Counted from the first letter of the stretch, positions 17,650 through 27,127 are shown. The stretch: 64,000 nt of DNA from Halorientalis marina (GCF_023028345.1 NZ_CP095487.1:1860001-1924000); one strand, 5' to 3'. Numbers and translations are program-made. Notes: generated by a model from the sequence alone, not told the origin.

Positions 17650-17804
17650 GGGTGAACGTCCGGTCTTCCAGTCATAATCCGCGCCCCTATCTCTCTAGTG
17701 TGCCCCCGATTTCGACCCGTCTCGACGGACGCCCTCGGTTTGCCACTGGGACCGGCCGTCGCGAGTCCCCAACCGCTAAGACCGCGCCAGTTCTGGGCGG
17801 CGGT

Positions 17805-19559
17805 ATGCGACTGGAGGACTACTGGGGCGTCGGGCCGAAGACCCGGGAGTTGCTCGTCGAGGAGATCGGCGAGGCCGCGGCCATCGAGGCCATCGAGAAC
17901 GCCGACAGCCGCGCGCTGATGGACGCCGGCCTCAGCCGCGGGCGGGCCACCCGAATCCTCAGGCGCGCACAGGGCGGCGAGGGGATGGACGTCCTCGCGA
18001 CGCGGGACACCCGCGACGTGTACAAGGACATCCTCGATTTCGCCAGCGAGTTCGCCGTCACGCGCCACGCCGAGGACCGAATCCGCGTGCTCACGCCGCT
18101 GCGGGACCGCGAGGCGATCGCCGAACGGATGGACACCGTCCTCGACGCCGTCGATGCCTGGGCGGGGCTGGACGACCCGACGCAGGCAGCGGTAATCGAC
18201 GCCTTCGAGGCCCACGATAGCGTCGCCGGCGGGGAGCGGTCGGCCGCGCTGACCGCGCTCGACCTCCTCGACGCCGGCGTCGAGGGCGGTGTCTTCGAGC
18301 GGCTCGACGACATCGACGCCGACGCGCTGACGGACGCGGCCACGGCGCTGGCCGCCCTCGACGACGGGGCCGTCGGCGAGGGCGCGGACGACCGGCTGGA
18401 CGAGCTCCGCGAGCAGTCGGTTGCCGTGGACGAACTGGCCGCGAACCAGGCGGACGTAGTCGAAACGGTACAGCAGGGCGCTCGCGGGACCGACGAGTTC
18501 CGCGAGGCGTTCGTCGAGTACGTCGTCGCCGAGACCGGCGTCTCGCTCTCTGCGGTCAGGGAGGCGATGCCGGCGGACGCGACCGACGCCGCGGGGTTCG
18601 TCGGCGGGACGCTTCGGGCGCTGGCAGACGACCGCCGCGAGGCCATCGCGGACCGCGAAGACGAGATCGCCGCCGACCTCGAAGGCGCTATCGAGGACGC
18701 GCGCGAAGACATCGACGCGGCGGTGGCGGCCGTCGACGACATCGCTTTCTACGTCTCGCTCGCCCGCTTCGCGCTCGCGTACGACCTCTCGCGGCCGGCG
18801 TTCGTGGCGGACCGGGAGACGGTCGCCGTCGCGGACGCGCGCAACCTCGCGCTCCGGGCGGCTGACGAGGACATCCAGCCGGTCACCTACGCCGTCGGCG
18901 ACCACGAACTCGGCCTCGCGAGCGCGACGGCACCGCCCACTGGCGACAGCGTCTCGGTCCTGACCGGGGCGAACAGCGGCGGGAAGACGACGCTGCTGGA
19001 GACGCTCTGTCAGGTCCAGTTGCTCGCACAGATGGGGTTGCCCGTCCCGGCAGCCCAGGCCGAGGTCGGGATCGTCGACGTGGTGGTGTTCCACCGGCGA
19101 CACGCGAGTTTCAACGCCGGCGTCCTCGAATCGACGCTCCGGACCATCGTCCCGCCGTTGACCGACGAGGGCCGGACGCTGATGCTCGTCGACGAGTTCG
19201 AGGCGATCACCGAACCGGGCAGCGCCGCCGACCTCCTGCACGGCCTGGTCACGCTCGCCGTCGACCGCGGCGCGCTGGGCGTGTTCGTCACGCACCTCGC
19301 CGACGACCTCGAACCGCTGCCCGACGCCGCCCGGATCGACGGCATCTTCGCCGAAGGGCTGGACCCGGACCTGGAACTCGAAGTCGGCTACCAGCCCCGC
19401 TTCGGGACCGTCGGCCGCTCCACGCCGGAGTTCATCGTCTCGCGGCTCGTCGCCGACGCCACCGACCGCAGCGAGCGCGCCGGCTTCGAGACCCTCGCGA
19501 CCGCCGTCGGCGAGGAAGCAGTCCAGCGAACGCTCGCTGACGCACGTTGGTCGGGCTGA
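17805..19559 (+). CDS. MutS-family ATPase with N-terminal HhH domain (MutS5/MutS2-like)
   Basis: Residues 1-60 form a helix-hairpin-helix-type DNA-binding module (YWGVGPKTRELLVEEIG and MDAGLSRGRATRIL). The middle is a long helical region. The C-terminal ATPase has the MutS P-loop SVLTGANSGGKTTLLETLC, Walker B TLMLVDEFEAIT and the GVFVTHLADDL switch. No mismatch-recognition domain I, clamp or SMR/HNH domain is visible in the 584 residues. ATG 17805 is the start just upstream of the HhH domain. A role in recombination or branched-DNA processing is inferred from MutS2/MutS5 relatives. Confidence 0.85.
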   Translation: MRLEDYWGVGPKTRELLVEEIGEAAAIEAIENADSRALMDAGLSRGRATRILRRAQGGEGMDVLATRDTRDVYKDILDFASEFAVTRHAEDRIRVLTPLRDREAIAERMDTVLDAVDAWAGLDDPTQAAVIDAFEAHDSVAGGERSAALTALDLLDAGVEGGVFERLDDIDADALTDAATALAALDDGAVGEGADDRLDELREQSVAVDELAANQADVVETVQQGARGTDEFREAFVEYVVAETGVSLSAVREAMPADATDAAGFVGGTLRALADDRREAIADREDEIAADLEGAIEDAREDIDAAVAAVDDIAFYVSLARFALAYDLSRPAFVADRETVAVADARNLALRAADEDIQPVTYAVGDHELGLASATAPPTGDSVSVLTGANSGGKTTLLETLCQVQLLAQMGLPVPAAQAEVGIVDVVVFHRRHASFNAGVLESTLRTIVPPLTDEGRTLMLVDEFEAITEPGSAADLLHGLVTLAVDRGALGVFVTHLADDLEPLPDAARIDGIFAEGLDPDLELEVGYQPRFGTVGRSTPEFIVSRLVADATDRSERAGFETLATAVGEEAVQRTLADARWSG

Positions 19560-19621
19560 CGCGACCGGGTCGGCCGAGCCCATTCACAGCCGGGCCCTGG
19601 GGGAGCCCGGCCCCGTCACCG

Positions 19622-19828
19622 TCAGTCGGCGGCCCTGTCGAGGTCACCGAGCCCGACGGCGACGGCCTCCCGACCGGTCGGGGTGGGTTCGTCTAACGAC
19701 AGTTCGACGACGGGTTCACCGCCCTTGAGCGTGTACGTGACCGACGTGATCGTCCCCGCACACTCCGTCCCGTCAACCGTCGTCCGTGCTCGCCGGCCGC
19801 GCAATCTATCAGCGAACTCGTCGGGCAT
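19622..19828 (-). CDS. Small conserved-looking haloarchaeal protein
   Basis: A 68-residue acidic protein (MPDEFADRLRGRRARTTVDG at the start, then beta-rich segments such as GTITSVTYTLKGGEPVVELSL). Its codon use and acidity match neighbouring real genes, and it has its own start in a non-coding gap. The pattern suggests a small beta-barrel. I know of no function. It is convergent with the MutS-like gene. Confidence 0.6.
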   Translation of the reverse strand: MPDEFADRLRGRRARTTVDGTECAGTITSVTYTLKGGEPVVELSLDEPTPTGREAVAVGLGDLDRAAD

Positions 19829-19938
19829 ATCGTTTCCCAGGAAATCGTCCCTCCTTGGCTTTACGGCTCACGACGAGCCACCGTGGTAGAACTGTCGAGA
19901 CGCGCAGTGACCTCGTTCGGGATGCCCGGTTGCGGATA

Positions 19939-20202
19939 TCAATCGGTGCGTGCGTTGCGGGGGAGTTCCGCGACGCAGTCCTGGCAGTACCGGAACTGGG
20001 CGGTGTTGAGTGCCCCGCAGTTCGGGCAGGCGACGTGGTGATCGCCCGTCTCTCGGGTGCCCTCGGCCGCCGCCGCTGTGCTGCTCCCTCCCGTCTCGGT
20101 GGCGCTCGACATTCCAGACCGGCGGTAGAGATACCAGAAGACGAAAAACTGGGCAACCGCGAGTGCGAAGACGGCTCCGTGGACCCATACCTCGGCCCTC
20201 AT
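19939..20202 (-). CDS. Single-helix membrane protein with C-terminal zinc ribbon
   Basis: The 87-residue product begins with a membrane helix (VWVHGAVFALAVAQFFVFWYL), then a Ser/Thr/Ala/Glu linker, and ends in a four-cysteine zinc ribbon (VACPNCGALNTAQFRYCQDCVAEL). I start at ATG 20202, directly before the helix; the longer in-frame extension has no protein-like character. Such proteins often hold a cytoplasmic zinc ribbon at the membrane. Function unknown. Confidence 0.75.
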   Translation of the reverse strand: MRAEVWVHGAVFALAVAQFFVFWYLYRRSGMSSATETGGSSTAAAAEGTRETGDHHVACPNCGALNTAQFRYCQDCVAELPRNARTD

Positions 20203-20570
20203 TGCGGGTACGAGATACGGTCGGGCAACACTAAACCGTTGTGCCAGTCGCCGTATCGACCGGTCCTGGTTCGGCTTCGGGCGACTCTCCTCCGAACAGA
20301 TAGGATTTCTCACACGGCGCGGACGGCGTCACGGGTGACCTTCCACTATGGAACTCGCCCCGCGGTCGCTGCTAGCTGTCCGGTTCCTTCGTTCCCTGGC
20401 GAGTGCCACTCCACCCCTCTCCGTCGGTTATTCCTGAAAAACTACCGCATAAGTTATACCGATATTACAAGTGACACCTACCGCTCGTTTCGATGGTGTT
20501 GGATGATGGTATTGGGGTAAAATTTTAGTGGGAAAACGGGGTATATTCACACGTGGAGGTGCCCAGAGCC
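20203..20570. other. Gene-free A+T-rich spacer with divergent promoters
   Basis: This 368-bp stretch is clearly richer in A and T than its surroundings, notably 20430-20550. It contains a likely TATA box (GTATATTC near 20541) for the small membrane gene at 20571 and a Shine-Dalgarno-like GGAGGTG at 20554-20560, eleven bases before that ATG. I see no RNA gene or repeat in it. Confidence 0.55.
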
Positions 20571-20816
20571 ATGACTGATAGTGACGACGTCACTCGGACC
20601 GCTCGACGCGAGAGACCGTTCGGTCTTCTCGCCTCGCTGTCACACTACGACATCGTGCTCGCCGTCATTCCGGTGGCGTTCCTGGTGAGCGTCCTCGTGG
20701 GGCACCTGCTCCCGATCTCGACGCGAACGGCACTGCTCGCCGCCGCGCTGATCGGGTCCATCGCGATGGCCGACGCGCTCTTTTTCAACCCTCCAATCCG
20801 CCCCGACGGCGAGTGA
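20571..20816 (+). CDS. Small two-helix membrane protein
   Basis: An 81-residue protein with a charged N-terminus (MTDSDDVTRTARRERPFG) and two hydrophobic helices (IVLAVIPVAFLVSVLVGHLL and TALLAAALIGSIAMADALFF). ATG 20571 is supported by a GGAGGTG ribosome-binding site; the GTG at 20553 falls just upstream of that site. No family known to me. Confidence 0.7.
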   Translation: MTDSDDVTRTARRERPFGLLASLSHYDIVLAVIPVAFLVSVLVGHLLPISTRTALLAAALIGSIAMADALFFNPPIRPDGE

Positions 20817-20895
20817 CGCTTCGCCTCGCCGCCGTTGGCGTCTCACTCGGTAGCGACCCGTCCATCACCGGGTAGCCCGCCCCCACCGATAGCCG

Positions 20896-22761
20896 TCACT
20901 CCGACTCCACTGCCTCCGCCTCGGACTCCGTGACGCGGACGCCTTTCTCCTCCAGGTGGCGGAGCCGCTGGCGTGCGAACTCCTCCTCGTTCGAACCTCG
21001 CGTGGCGAGGACGTAGACGAGCGACCGCCCCTCCGGCCGCATCGTCCGGCCCGCGCGCTGGGCACCCTGGCGGCGGGAGCCGCCCAGGCCCGACGCGACG
21101 ATAGCCAGCTCCGCGTCCGGGAGGTCGATTCCCTCGTCGCCGACCCGCGAGACGAGCAGCGTGTCCCGCTGGCCGGTCCGGAACTCCTCCAGGAGTCGCT
21201 CCCGGCGGCTGTGTGGCATCTCTCCGCTGACGAACGGCACGTCGAGCGCCGCCGAGAACTCGCGGCCCTGGTCGAGGTAGTCGACGAACACCAGTGCTTT
21301 CTTGTCGGCGTGGCGGGCCAGGAGGTGCCGGACCTCCTCCAGTTTCGCCGGGTTCGTGGCCGCCTGCTGACGGCGCTCGTGCCCGTTACTGCTCACGTAC
21401 TGGTTCCGGCTGTCCTCGTCGGCCCAGGGGACGTACCTGATCTGGACCTCCGGCTCCGCGACGAAGCCCGCGTCGAACAGCGCGTCCCAGTCCGTCCCGA
21501 TGGGTGGCCCAATGAGCGTGTAGATTTCTTCCTCCTTGTCGTCCTCGCGGACGGGGGTCGACGAGAGGCCGAGCCGGTGTTTGGTCTGGAGGTCCGCGCT
21601 CCGCCGATACACCGCGCTCGGGATGTGGTGTACCTCGTCGTAGACCACGAGCCCCCACTGGCGGCTGTCGAACAGTTCGCGGTGGCGGTCCATCCCGGCC
21701 GTCTGGTACGTGGCGATGGTTACCGGTCGTACCTCCTTCGTCCCGCCGTGGTACTCCCCGATCTGGTCCTCGGTGAGGGTCGTCCGGGCGAGAATCTCCT
21801 CGCGCCACTGCCCGACGAGTTCGCGGCTCGGGACGAGCACCAGCGTCTCCCCGCCGACGCGGGCGAGGATGCCCAGCGCGGCGACGGTCTTGCCGGCCCC
21901 CGGCGGCCCGACGAGGACGCCGGATTTCGTCTCCATGAACTGCTCGACCCAGGCGTGCTGGTAGTCCCGCAGGTCCAGCGTCAGATCGAGGTCGAGCGCC
22001 TCGCCGGTATCGAGGTCGCGCTCGTCCTGCACGGGGTAGCCGGCTTCGTAGAGGATGCGCTTGACCGCCGAGACGCGGTCCTCGGCGACCCAGCTCTCGG
22101 TGTCGGAGATGGGCGCTCGCAGCTGGTCGTCGTCGAGTTTCTCGCGGGCGACGTTGCCCATCAGGCTCTCCGAGGCGGCTTCGAGGACGACGTACCCGTC
22201 CTCGTGGGTCCGGAGCGTGAACCGGTGGGCGCGCTTCCACTGGTCCTCGATCCACTCCTCCAGCGCGGGGACGCGTTCGGGAAGGACGTCCCGGACCGTC
22301 GTCAGAAGCTCCTCGAACTCCTCGTACGGGGCGTTCCAGATGTCCTCTCGACGGATTTCGTAGAGGTAGCCCCTGTGGGTGGTGTCGACCAGATGGGCGA
22401 ACTGGGACAGCTGTGCCCGCGTGAACTGCGTGGGGTGGTCGACCACGACCTCGCGGCGCTTCGGGAACGGGATCACCCGTTCCCGGTCGGTCAGCCGCGA
22501 CCAGTCCGTCGGGTACCACACCACCGGGTCCGTGGACACGTCGAGTCGCTGGAGCAACTCCTCGTCGACGAGCGCCCCGAGCGACTCGCTGGCGGCCTCC
22601 TGTGAGCAGTCCAGTTCCTCGGCGACCCGGGCGGCCGTCACGACCGGGCGGCCGATCCGCTGGATCAGGTCCGTGAACGCGTCCGCGTCCAGGTCCGGCC
22701 CGCTCTCGGTGCGACTGCCGTCCCCCGCTTCTGTCGCCGCGTCGTCGGCGTCGTCGGTCAC
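20896..22761 (-). CDS. XPB/Rad25-type DNA helicase
   Basis: XPB helicases open DNA in nucleotide excision repair. The 621 residues start with a winged helix (RPVVTAARVAEELDCSQEAA) and a damage-recognition-like region. The helicase core follows: LRDYQHAWVEQFM, Walker A VGPPGAGKTVAALG, the DEVHH box in LVVYDEVHHIPSA, SSTPVRED, and motif VI GAQRAGRTMRPEG. The order and DEVHH are diagnostic of the XPB branch. No Bax1 nuclease gene is adjacent. Haloarchaea often carry more than one copy. Confidence 0.92.
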   Translation of the reverse strand: MTDDADDAATEAGDGSRTESGPDLDADAFTDLIQRIGRPVVTAARVAEELDCSQEAASESLGALVDEELLQRLDVSTDPVVWYPTDWSRLTDRERVIPFPKRREVVVDHPTQFTRAQLSQFAHLVDTTHRGYLYEIRREDIWNAPYEEFEELLTTVRDVLPERVPALEEWIEDQWKRAHRFTLRTHEDGYVVLEAASESLMGNVAREKLDDDQLRAPISDTESWVAEDRVSAVKRILYEAGYPVQDERDLDTGEALDLDLTLDLRDYQHAWVEQFMETKSGVLVGPPGAGKTVAALGILARVGGETLVLVPSRELVGQWREEILARTTLTEDQIGEYHGGTKEVRPVTIATYQTAGMDRHRELFDSRQWGLVVYDEVHHIPSAVYRRSADLQTKHRLGLSSTPVREDDKEEEIYTLIGPPIGTDWDALFDAGFVAEPEVQIRYVPWADEDSRNQYVSSNGHERRQQAATNPAKLEEVRHLLARHADKKALVFVDYLDQGREFSAALDVPFVSGEMPHSRRERLLEEFRTGQRDTLLVSRVGDEGIDLPDAELAIVASGLGGSRRQGAQRAGRTMRPEGRSLVYVLATRGSNEEEFARQRLRHLEEKGVRVTESEAEAVESE

Positions 22762-22876
22762 TGGCTCCGTGTAATCGCCGAACGGTCAAACGGTTTGCGT
22801 GTGCGGGCGGGGCCAGCCCCGAATCGGCGGCGGCCGCGGGGACCCGATTAAGTGACTCCCGGTCGTACCCCGCCGT

Positions 22877-23338
22877 ATGTACGACCGGATTCTCGTCCCG
22901 ACGGACGGGAGCGAGGCGGCGCAGGCGGCCGCACGCGAGGCCATCGACCTCGCGGCTGAAGTCGGCGCGGAACTGCTCGTCGTCTACGTCATCGACGAGA
23001 GCGCGAGCAACCTCTTCGTGAGCACGAAACCGATGAACGACGCCATCGGCGAGATGAAACAGCATGGTACGGACGCTGTCGCGGACATCGAGGCCATGGC
23101 AGGGGACGCCGACGTCCCGGTCACGACGGACGTGGTCCGCGGGATGCACATCAACGAGGCCATCGTCGACTACGCGACCGCGAACGATGCCGACCTCGTC
23201 GTGATGGGGACCTTCGGGCGCCGCGGCGTCGAACACCTCATCGGCAGCACGACCGAGCGCGTCCTCGCGAAGACCGAAATCCCGGTCCTTTCGGTGGCGA
23301 TATCGAAATCCGCGGACGGTGACCCGGCCGCGGAGTGA
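22877..23338 (+). CDS. Universal stress protein (UspA family)
   Basis: The 153-residue USP domain reads MYDRILVPTDGSEAAQAAAREAI at the N-terminus and VVMGTFGRRGVEHLIGSTTERVLAKTEIPVLSV at the C-terminus. That includes the complete ATP-binding pattern G-x2-G-x9-G-S, unlike the UspA gene at 15827-16279. It is divergent from the XPB gene with 115 bp between them. Confidence 0.93.
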   Translation: MYDRILVPTDGSEAAQAAAREAIDLAAEVGAELLVVYVIDESASNLFVSTKPMNDAIGEMKQHGTDAVADIEAMAGDADVPVTTDVVRGMHINEAIVDYATANDADLVVMGTFGRRGVEHLIGSTTERVLAKTEIPVLSVAISKSADGDPAAE

Positions 23339-23341
23339 CGG

Positions 23342-24514
23342 TCAGGGCGCCTCGGTCCACCAGTCCGAGCGGATTTCGCGGTAGCTCGGGTCCACGAACG
23401 GGTCGGGGAGGTCCGACTCCACGATGCCCAGCGAGCGCCCGACCCAGTAGCCGACGTGCCAGCCCCGTGCGTCGGCGTCGAGCCCCGAGACCGTCACGTT
23501 CAGTCGGTCGTAGGTCTCGATAGCGCCGTCCCCGTCGAGGTCGGGGCCGAACAGGCCGCCACAGCTCCCCTCGTCAGGACCACACGACAGCTGCTCCGGG
23601 AACGAGACGAAGACGTTCGCCTCCGTCGGCGTTTCGACCAGCCGGAAGGTTACGTTCGAAGGGACCGACTCGTCCACGTCTCGAATCCGGTTGTAGTAGT
23701 CGACGACGTGGCGCACCTGCTCGCGGGTGGCAGTCCGCTCGTCGTCCGGGAGGTCCGCCGTGGCGACGTACACGCGGAAGTCCGTCGTCCCCCAGGGGTA
23801 CGCCCGCTCGGTCGCATCGGGCCGTTCGACGGTGAACAGGGTGTTGTTGGCAGTCATGTACGACTCGGGCGGCTCGCCGTGTCCGATCCCGAGGACGTGC
23901 CCGAACTCGTGGATCATGACGCTCCGGGTGCTCCGCCGATCGAATCCCGCCTCGATCCGGACGGTCGCCGGCCGGTCCGGTTCGGTTCCGCGCTCGATCA
24001 GCGGCGCACAGCCGACCAGGTACTCCCCCTGGTCGTAGCCGCAACTGCCCACTTCCTCCCGGATTTCGACGCGGACGTCGGCGTCGGCGGTGTCGTTCAC
24101 GAGCTCGAAGGCCACCTGATAGTCCGCCAGCGCGATGTGATTCTGCCAGTAGTCGAACGTCTCCAAGAGTGCGCGCTCGTAGTCCGTCCGTTCGTGGCCG
24201 TTTCGGACGAGCGCGACCGAGACCGTCCGCTCGCCCCAGGGGTTGTCGGCCGTGGTCGCCGTCCCGTCGTCTGTCGTCTCGCCGTCGGCGGGGTCGCCGA
24301 TCTCGGTCGTCCGACTCGCTGCCGTTGGCGTGGCCCCGGTGGTCGCCCGTTCGTCCGTCGCGGGTGCCGTGGCTGTCGAGTCCCCCGTCGTCGGCCGCGG
24401 GGTCGCGGCGGGCGACCGGTCCTCGGTCGGCGTCGTGTCGGTACCGGTGTCGACGGGGAGGCCGCTACAGCCGGCCAGGAGGACGACGACACCGAAAAAA
24501 AGCGCAACTCGCAT
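23342..24514 (-). CDS. Metzincin-like zinc metalloprotease lipoprotein with a decayed second domain copy
   Basis: The 390-residue protein has a lipoprotein signal (VALFFGVVVLLAGC), a Thr/Pro-rich stalk to about residue 90, and then two related halves. The first (about 95-222) has two cysteines (158, 169), the zinc motif HEFGHVLGIGH at 202-212 and a Met-turn-like SYMTANN. The second (about 245-366) repeats the layout, with cysteines at 311 and 318, but the zinc motif position reads YWVGRSLGIVE (356-366), so it cannot bind catalytic zinc. Start ATG 24514. Substrate unknown; it acts outside the cell. Confidence 0.85.
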   Translation of the reverse strand: MRVALFFGVVVLLAGCSGLPVDTGTDTTPTEDRSPAATPRPTTGDSTATAPATDERATTGATPTAASRTTEIGDPADGETTDDGTATTADNPWGERTVSVALVRNGHERTDYERALLETFDYWQNHIALADYQVAFELVNDTADADVRVEIREEVGSCGYDQGEYLVGCAPLIERGTEPDRPATVRIEAGFDRRSTRSVMIHEFGHVLGIGHGEPPESYMTANNTLFTVERPDATERAYPWGTTDFRVYVATADLPDDERTATREQVRHVVDYYNRIRDVDESVPSNVTFRLVETPTEANVFVSFPEQLSCGPDEGSCGGLFGPDLDGDGAIETYDRLNVTVSGLDADARGWHVGYWVGRSLGIVESDLPDPFVDPSYREIRSDWWTEAP

Positions 24515-24592
24515 CCGTCGGCTCTCGGCGGTCGTCGAAGAAGTACCTGCTGGCCGTTTCACGATACCTAACCCCGCTGACTCCCCGCGCTG

Positions 24593-24727
24593 TCACTGGA
24601 TGTACGAGGGGTCTTCGGCGTCGCAGGTGTCCTCGTGCTGTGCGGCGTCCTGCTTCTCGTCGAACAGCATCCCACACTGCTCACACTCGTACCAGGTCGC
24701 GTCGTCACGCTCGGTCTGGACCACCAT
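24593..24727 (-). CDS. 44-residue single zinc-finger protein
   Basis: The ORF from ATG 24727 to TGA 24593 encodes a 44-residue acidic protein. YECEQCGMLFDEKQDAAQHE followed by DTC gives Cys-x2-Cys-x12-His-x3-Cys, a C2HC zinc finger of the type found in many tiny haloarchaeal proteins. The spacing is exact and the codon usage is typical. It lies between the protease lipoprotein and the cdc48 gene and has its own promoter. Function unknown, possibly regulatory. Confidence 0.8.
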   Translation of the reverse strand: MVVQTERDDATWYECEQCGMLFDEKQDAAQHEDTCDAEDPSYIQ

Positions 24728-24804
24728 ACGTGAGGGTCGTGTGTCCGGCGTGAAAACCGTTCCCCCGGGGAAGCCTGAAGCACGTGGACCCAGAAGGGGT
24801 GGAT

Positions 24805-26946
24805 ATGAGCCACGGTGGCGGTATCGAACTCACGGTCAAGGGCGCGGACAAGCGCGACGCCGGCCGCGGCGTCGCCCGCCTGCCGGAGCCGGCGCGCCAG
24901 CGACTCAACGTCCTCAGCGGCGACGCGGTCGTCATCGAGGGCGAGAAACGGACCGTCGCGAAGGTGTGGCCGATGCGCGACGGCGGCGACGACGTCATCC
25001 GCATCGACGCCGACACCCGCGCCAACGCCGGCGTCAACGTCGGCGACACCGTCACCGTCTCCACCACCTCCATCCAGGACGCGACCGTCGTCACCGTCCG
25101 CCCGACCTCCGCGCTCCCCGACGACGAGGGCGTCGACGACCGGGTCAAAGAGCGACTGCTCGACCGGCCGATCCGGGAGGGCGAGCGCGTCAACGTCGAG
25201 GGGATGGGCACCTTCGTCGTCTCCCTCGCCGACCCGACGGGGCCGGTCAGGATCACCGAATCGACCGAGTTCTCGGTTCTCGATGGGATGACCGTCGATC
25301 TCGACGGGGATCTGGGTGCGGCCGGCGGCGAGACCGCTGAGACGTCTGCAGGGGGGACGTCCGGCGACGACGCCGACGAGGCCGCCGGACTGGGCGTCAC
25401 CTACGAGGACATCGGCGGGCTCGACGACGAACTCGACACGATCCGGGAGATGATCGAACTCCCCCTCTCGGAGCCGGACGTGTTCCGCCGGCTCGGTATC
25501 GACCCGCCGAAGGGCGTCCTGCTCTACGGCCCGCCCGGAACCGGGAAGACCCTCATCGCCCGCGCGGTCGCGAACGAGGTCGACGCCCACTTCCAGACCA
25601 TCTCCGGGCCGGAGATCGTCTCGAAGTACAAGGGCGAAAGCGAGGAACAGCTCCGGGACGCCTTCCGCACGGCGTCGGACAACGCCCCGGCGATCCTCTT
25701 CATCGACGAGATCGACTCCATCGCGGGGACGCGCGACGAGGACGCGGACATGGAAAACCGGATCGTCGCCCAACTGCTGACGCTGATGGACGGGCTGGCG
25801 GAGCGGGGCCGCGTCATCGTCATCGGCGCGACCAACCGCGTCGACGTCATCGACCCCGCCCTGCGTCGCGGCGGCCGGTTCGACCGCGAGATCGAGATCG
25901 GCGTCCCCGGCGAGACCGGGCGGCGCGAAATCCTCGATGTTCACACCCGCGAAATGCCCATCGCGGACGACGTGGACCTCGACCGACTGGCGGCCCGGAC
26001 CCACGGCTTCGTCGGCGCCGACCTCCAGTCGCTCGTGACCGAGGCCGCGATGAACGCCCTGCGGCGAACCCGCGCGGAGCCGATGGTCGCGCGCGATGAC
26101 TTCGAGGCGGCCATGGCCGCCGTCGACCCCTCGGCGATGCGGGAGTACGTCGCCGAAAAACCCACGAAGACCTTCGCCGACGTGGGCGGGCTGGAGGCCG
26201 CACAGCGCAAACTCGAGGAGGCGGTGATGTGGCCGCTCTCGTACACCGAACTGTTCGAGGCGACGGCAACGGACCCGCCCTCGGGGGTCCTGCTCTACGG
26301 CCCGCCTGGGACTGGGAAGACACTGCTCGCGACGGCGCTGGCCGGCGAGAGCGAGGTGAACTTCATCCGCGTCGCCGGCCCGGAACTGCTCGACAAGTAC
26401 GTCGGCGAGTCCGAGAAGGCGGTCCGGGAGGTGTTCGAGCGCGCCCGACAGGCCTCGCCGGCCATCGTCTTCTTCGACGAAATCGACGCCATCGCCACCC
26501 AGCGCGGCGGGGGGAACGAGGCCACCGAGCGGGTCGTCTCACAGTTGCTGACCGAACTCGACGGGAACGCCGAGGACCCGAACGTGGTCGTCATCGCTGC
26601 CACGAACCGGAAGGAAGCTCTCGACCCCGCGCTGCTGCGCCCGGGTCGGCTCGAAGAACACGTTCCGGTTCCCGAACCCGGCGAAAACGAGCGTCGCGCC
26701 ATCCTCGAGGTCCACACTCGTGACAAACCACTCGCCGAGGACGTGGACCTCGACCGGCTGGCGGCCGAGACGACCGAGTACTCCGGTGCCGACCTCGAAT
26801 CGCTCGTCCGCGGCGCGTCGATGCGGGCCATCCGCGAGTTCGCCATCGAGCACGGCCCCGAGACCGCCGCCGAGCGGGCCGACGAGGTGTCCATCCGCAG
26901 GAGCCACTTCGACGCCGCGGCCGACGACCTCGACAGCGACCTGTGA
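24805..26946 (+). CDS. cdc48: CDC48/VAT-type AAA+ ATPase
   Basis: A 713-residue unfoldase that threads ubiquitin-like-tagged or other substrates, often towards the proteasome. The N-domain (about 5-150, double-psi barrel) precedes an acidic linker and two AAA modules. D1 has GPPGTGKTLIARAV, ILFIDEIDSIAG and GATNRVDVIDPALRR; D2 has GPPGTGKTLLATAL, IVFFDEIDAIAT and AATNRKEALDPALLR. All Walker and arginine-finger residues are present. ATG 24805 (MSHGGG) is preferred to the GTG at 24784. Haloarchaea carry several paralogues, so the exact role is open. Confidence 0.95.
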   Translation: MSHGGGIELTVKGADKRDAGRGVARLPEPARQRLNVLSGDAVVIEGEKRTVAKVWPMRDGGDDVIRIDADTRANAGVNVGDTVTVSTTSIQDATVVTVRPTSALPDDEGVDDRVKERLLDRPIREGERVNVEGMGTFVVSLADPTGPVRITESTEFSVLDGMTVDLDGDLGAAGGETAETSAGGTSGDDADEAAGLGVTYEDIGGLDDELDTIREMIELPLSEPDVFRRLGIDPPKGVLLYGPPGTGKTLIARAVANEVDAHFQTISGPEIVSKYKGESEEQLRDAFRTASDNAPAILFIDEIDSIAGTRDEDADMENRIVAQLLTLMDGLAERGRVIVIGATNRVDVIDPALRRGGRFDREIEIGVPGETGRREILDVHTREMPIADDVDLDRLAARTHGFVGADLQSLVTEAAMNALRRTRAEPMVARDDFEAAMAAVDPSAMREYVAEKPTKTFADVGGLEAAQRKLEEAVMWPLSYTELFEATATDPPSGVLLYGPPGTGKTLLATALAGESEVNFIRVAGPELLDKYVGESEKAVREVFERARQASPAIVFFDEIDAIATQRGGGNEATERVVSQLLTELDGNAEDPNVVVIAATNRKEALDPALLRPGRLEEHVPVPEPGENERRAILEVHTRDKPLAEDVDLDRLAAETTEYSGADLESLVRGASMRAIREFAIEHGPETAAERADEVSIRRSHFDAAADDLDSDL

Positions 26947-27127
26947 CCGACCACCGCCGCAGTCACCACCGACTGACCCGGTGACGGCGGCGTCCAACAG
27001 GAACATTTATTATAGATAGGGCAAAACGGTGAGGTAAGCCGATGATTTCGACCGTACGCGTACACCGACTCCTTCTTTGAGACGCGTAGCGGTATCGGCA
27101 TCGAACGTCCGCCCCCGACTTCCAACA

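Noticed and set aside
17241-19583. 780-codon minus-strand ORF
   Set aside because: It lies opposite the MutS-like gene and the Tat lipoprotein; the translation has no domain and very high Arg/Val content.
27042-27080. 12-codon ORF in the leader of the 48-residue gene, as a possible leader peptide
   Set aside because: It is too short and shows no attenuator-like hairpin or codon run; chance occurrence is likely.
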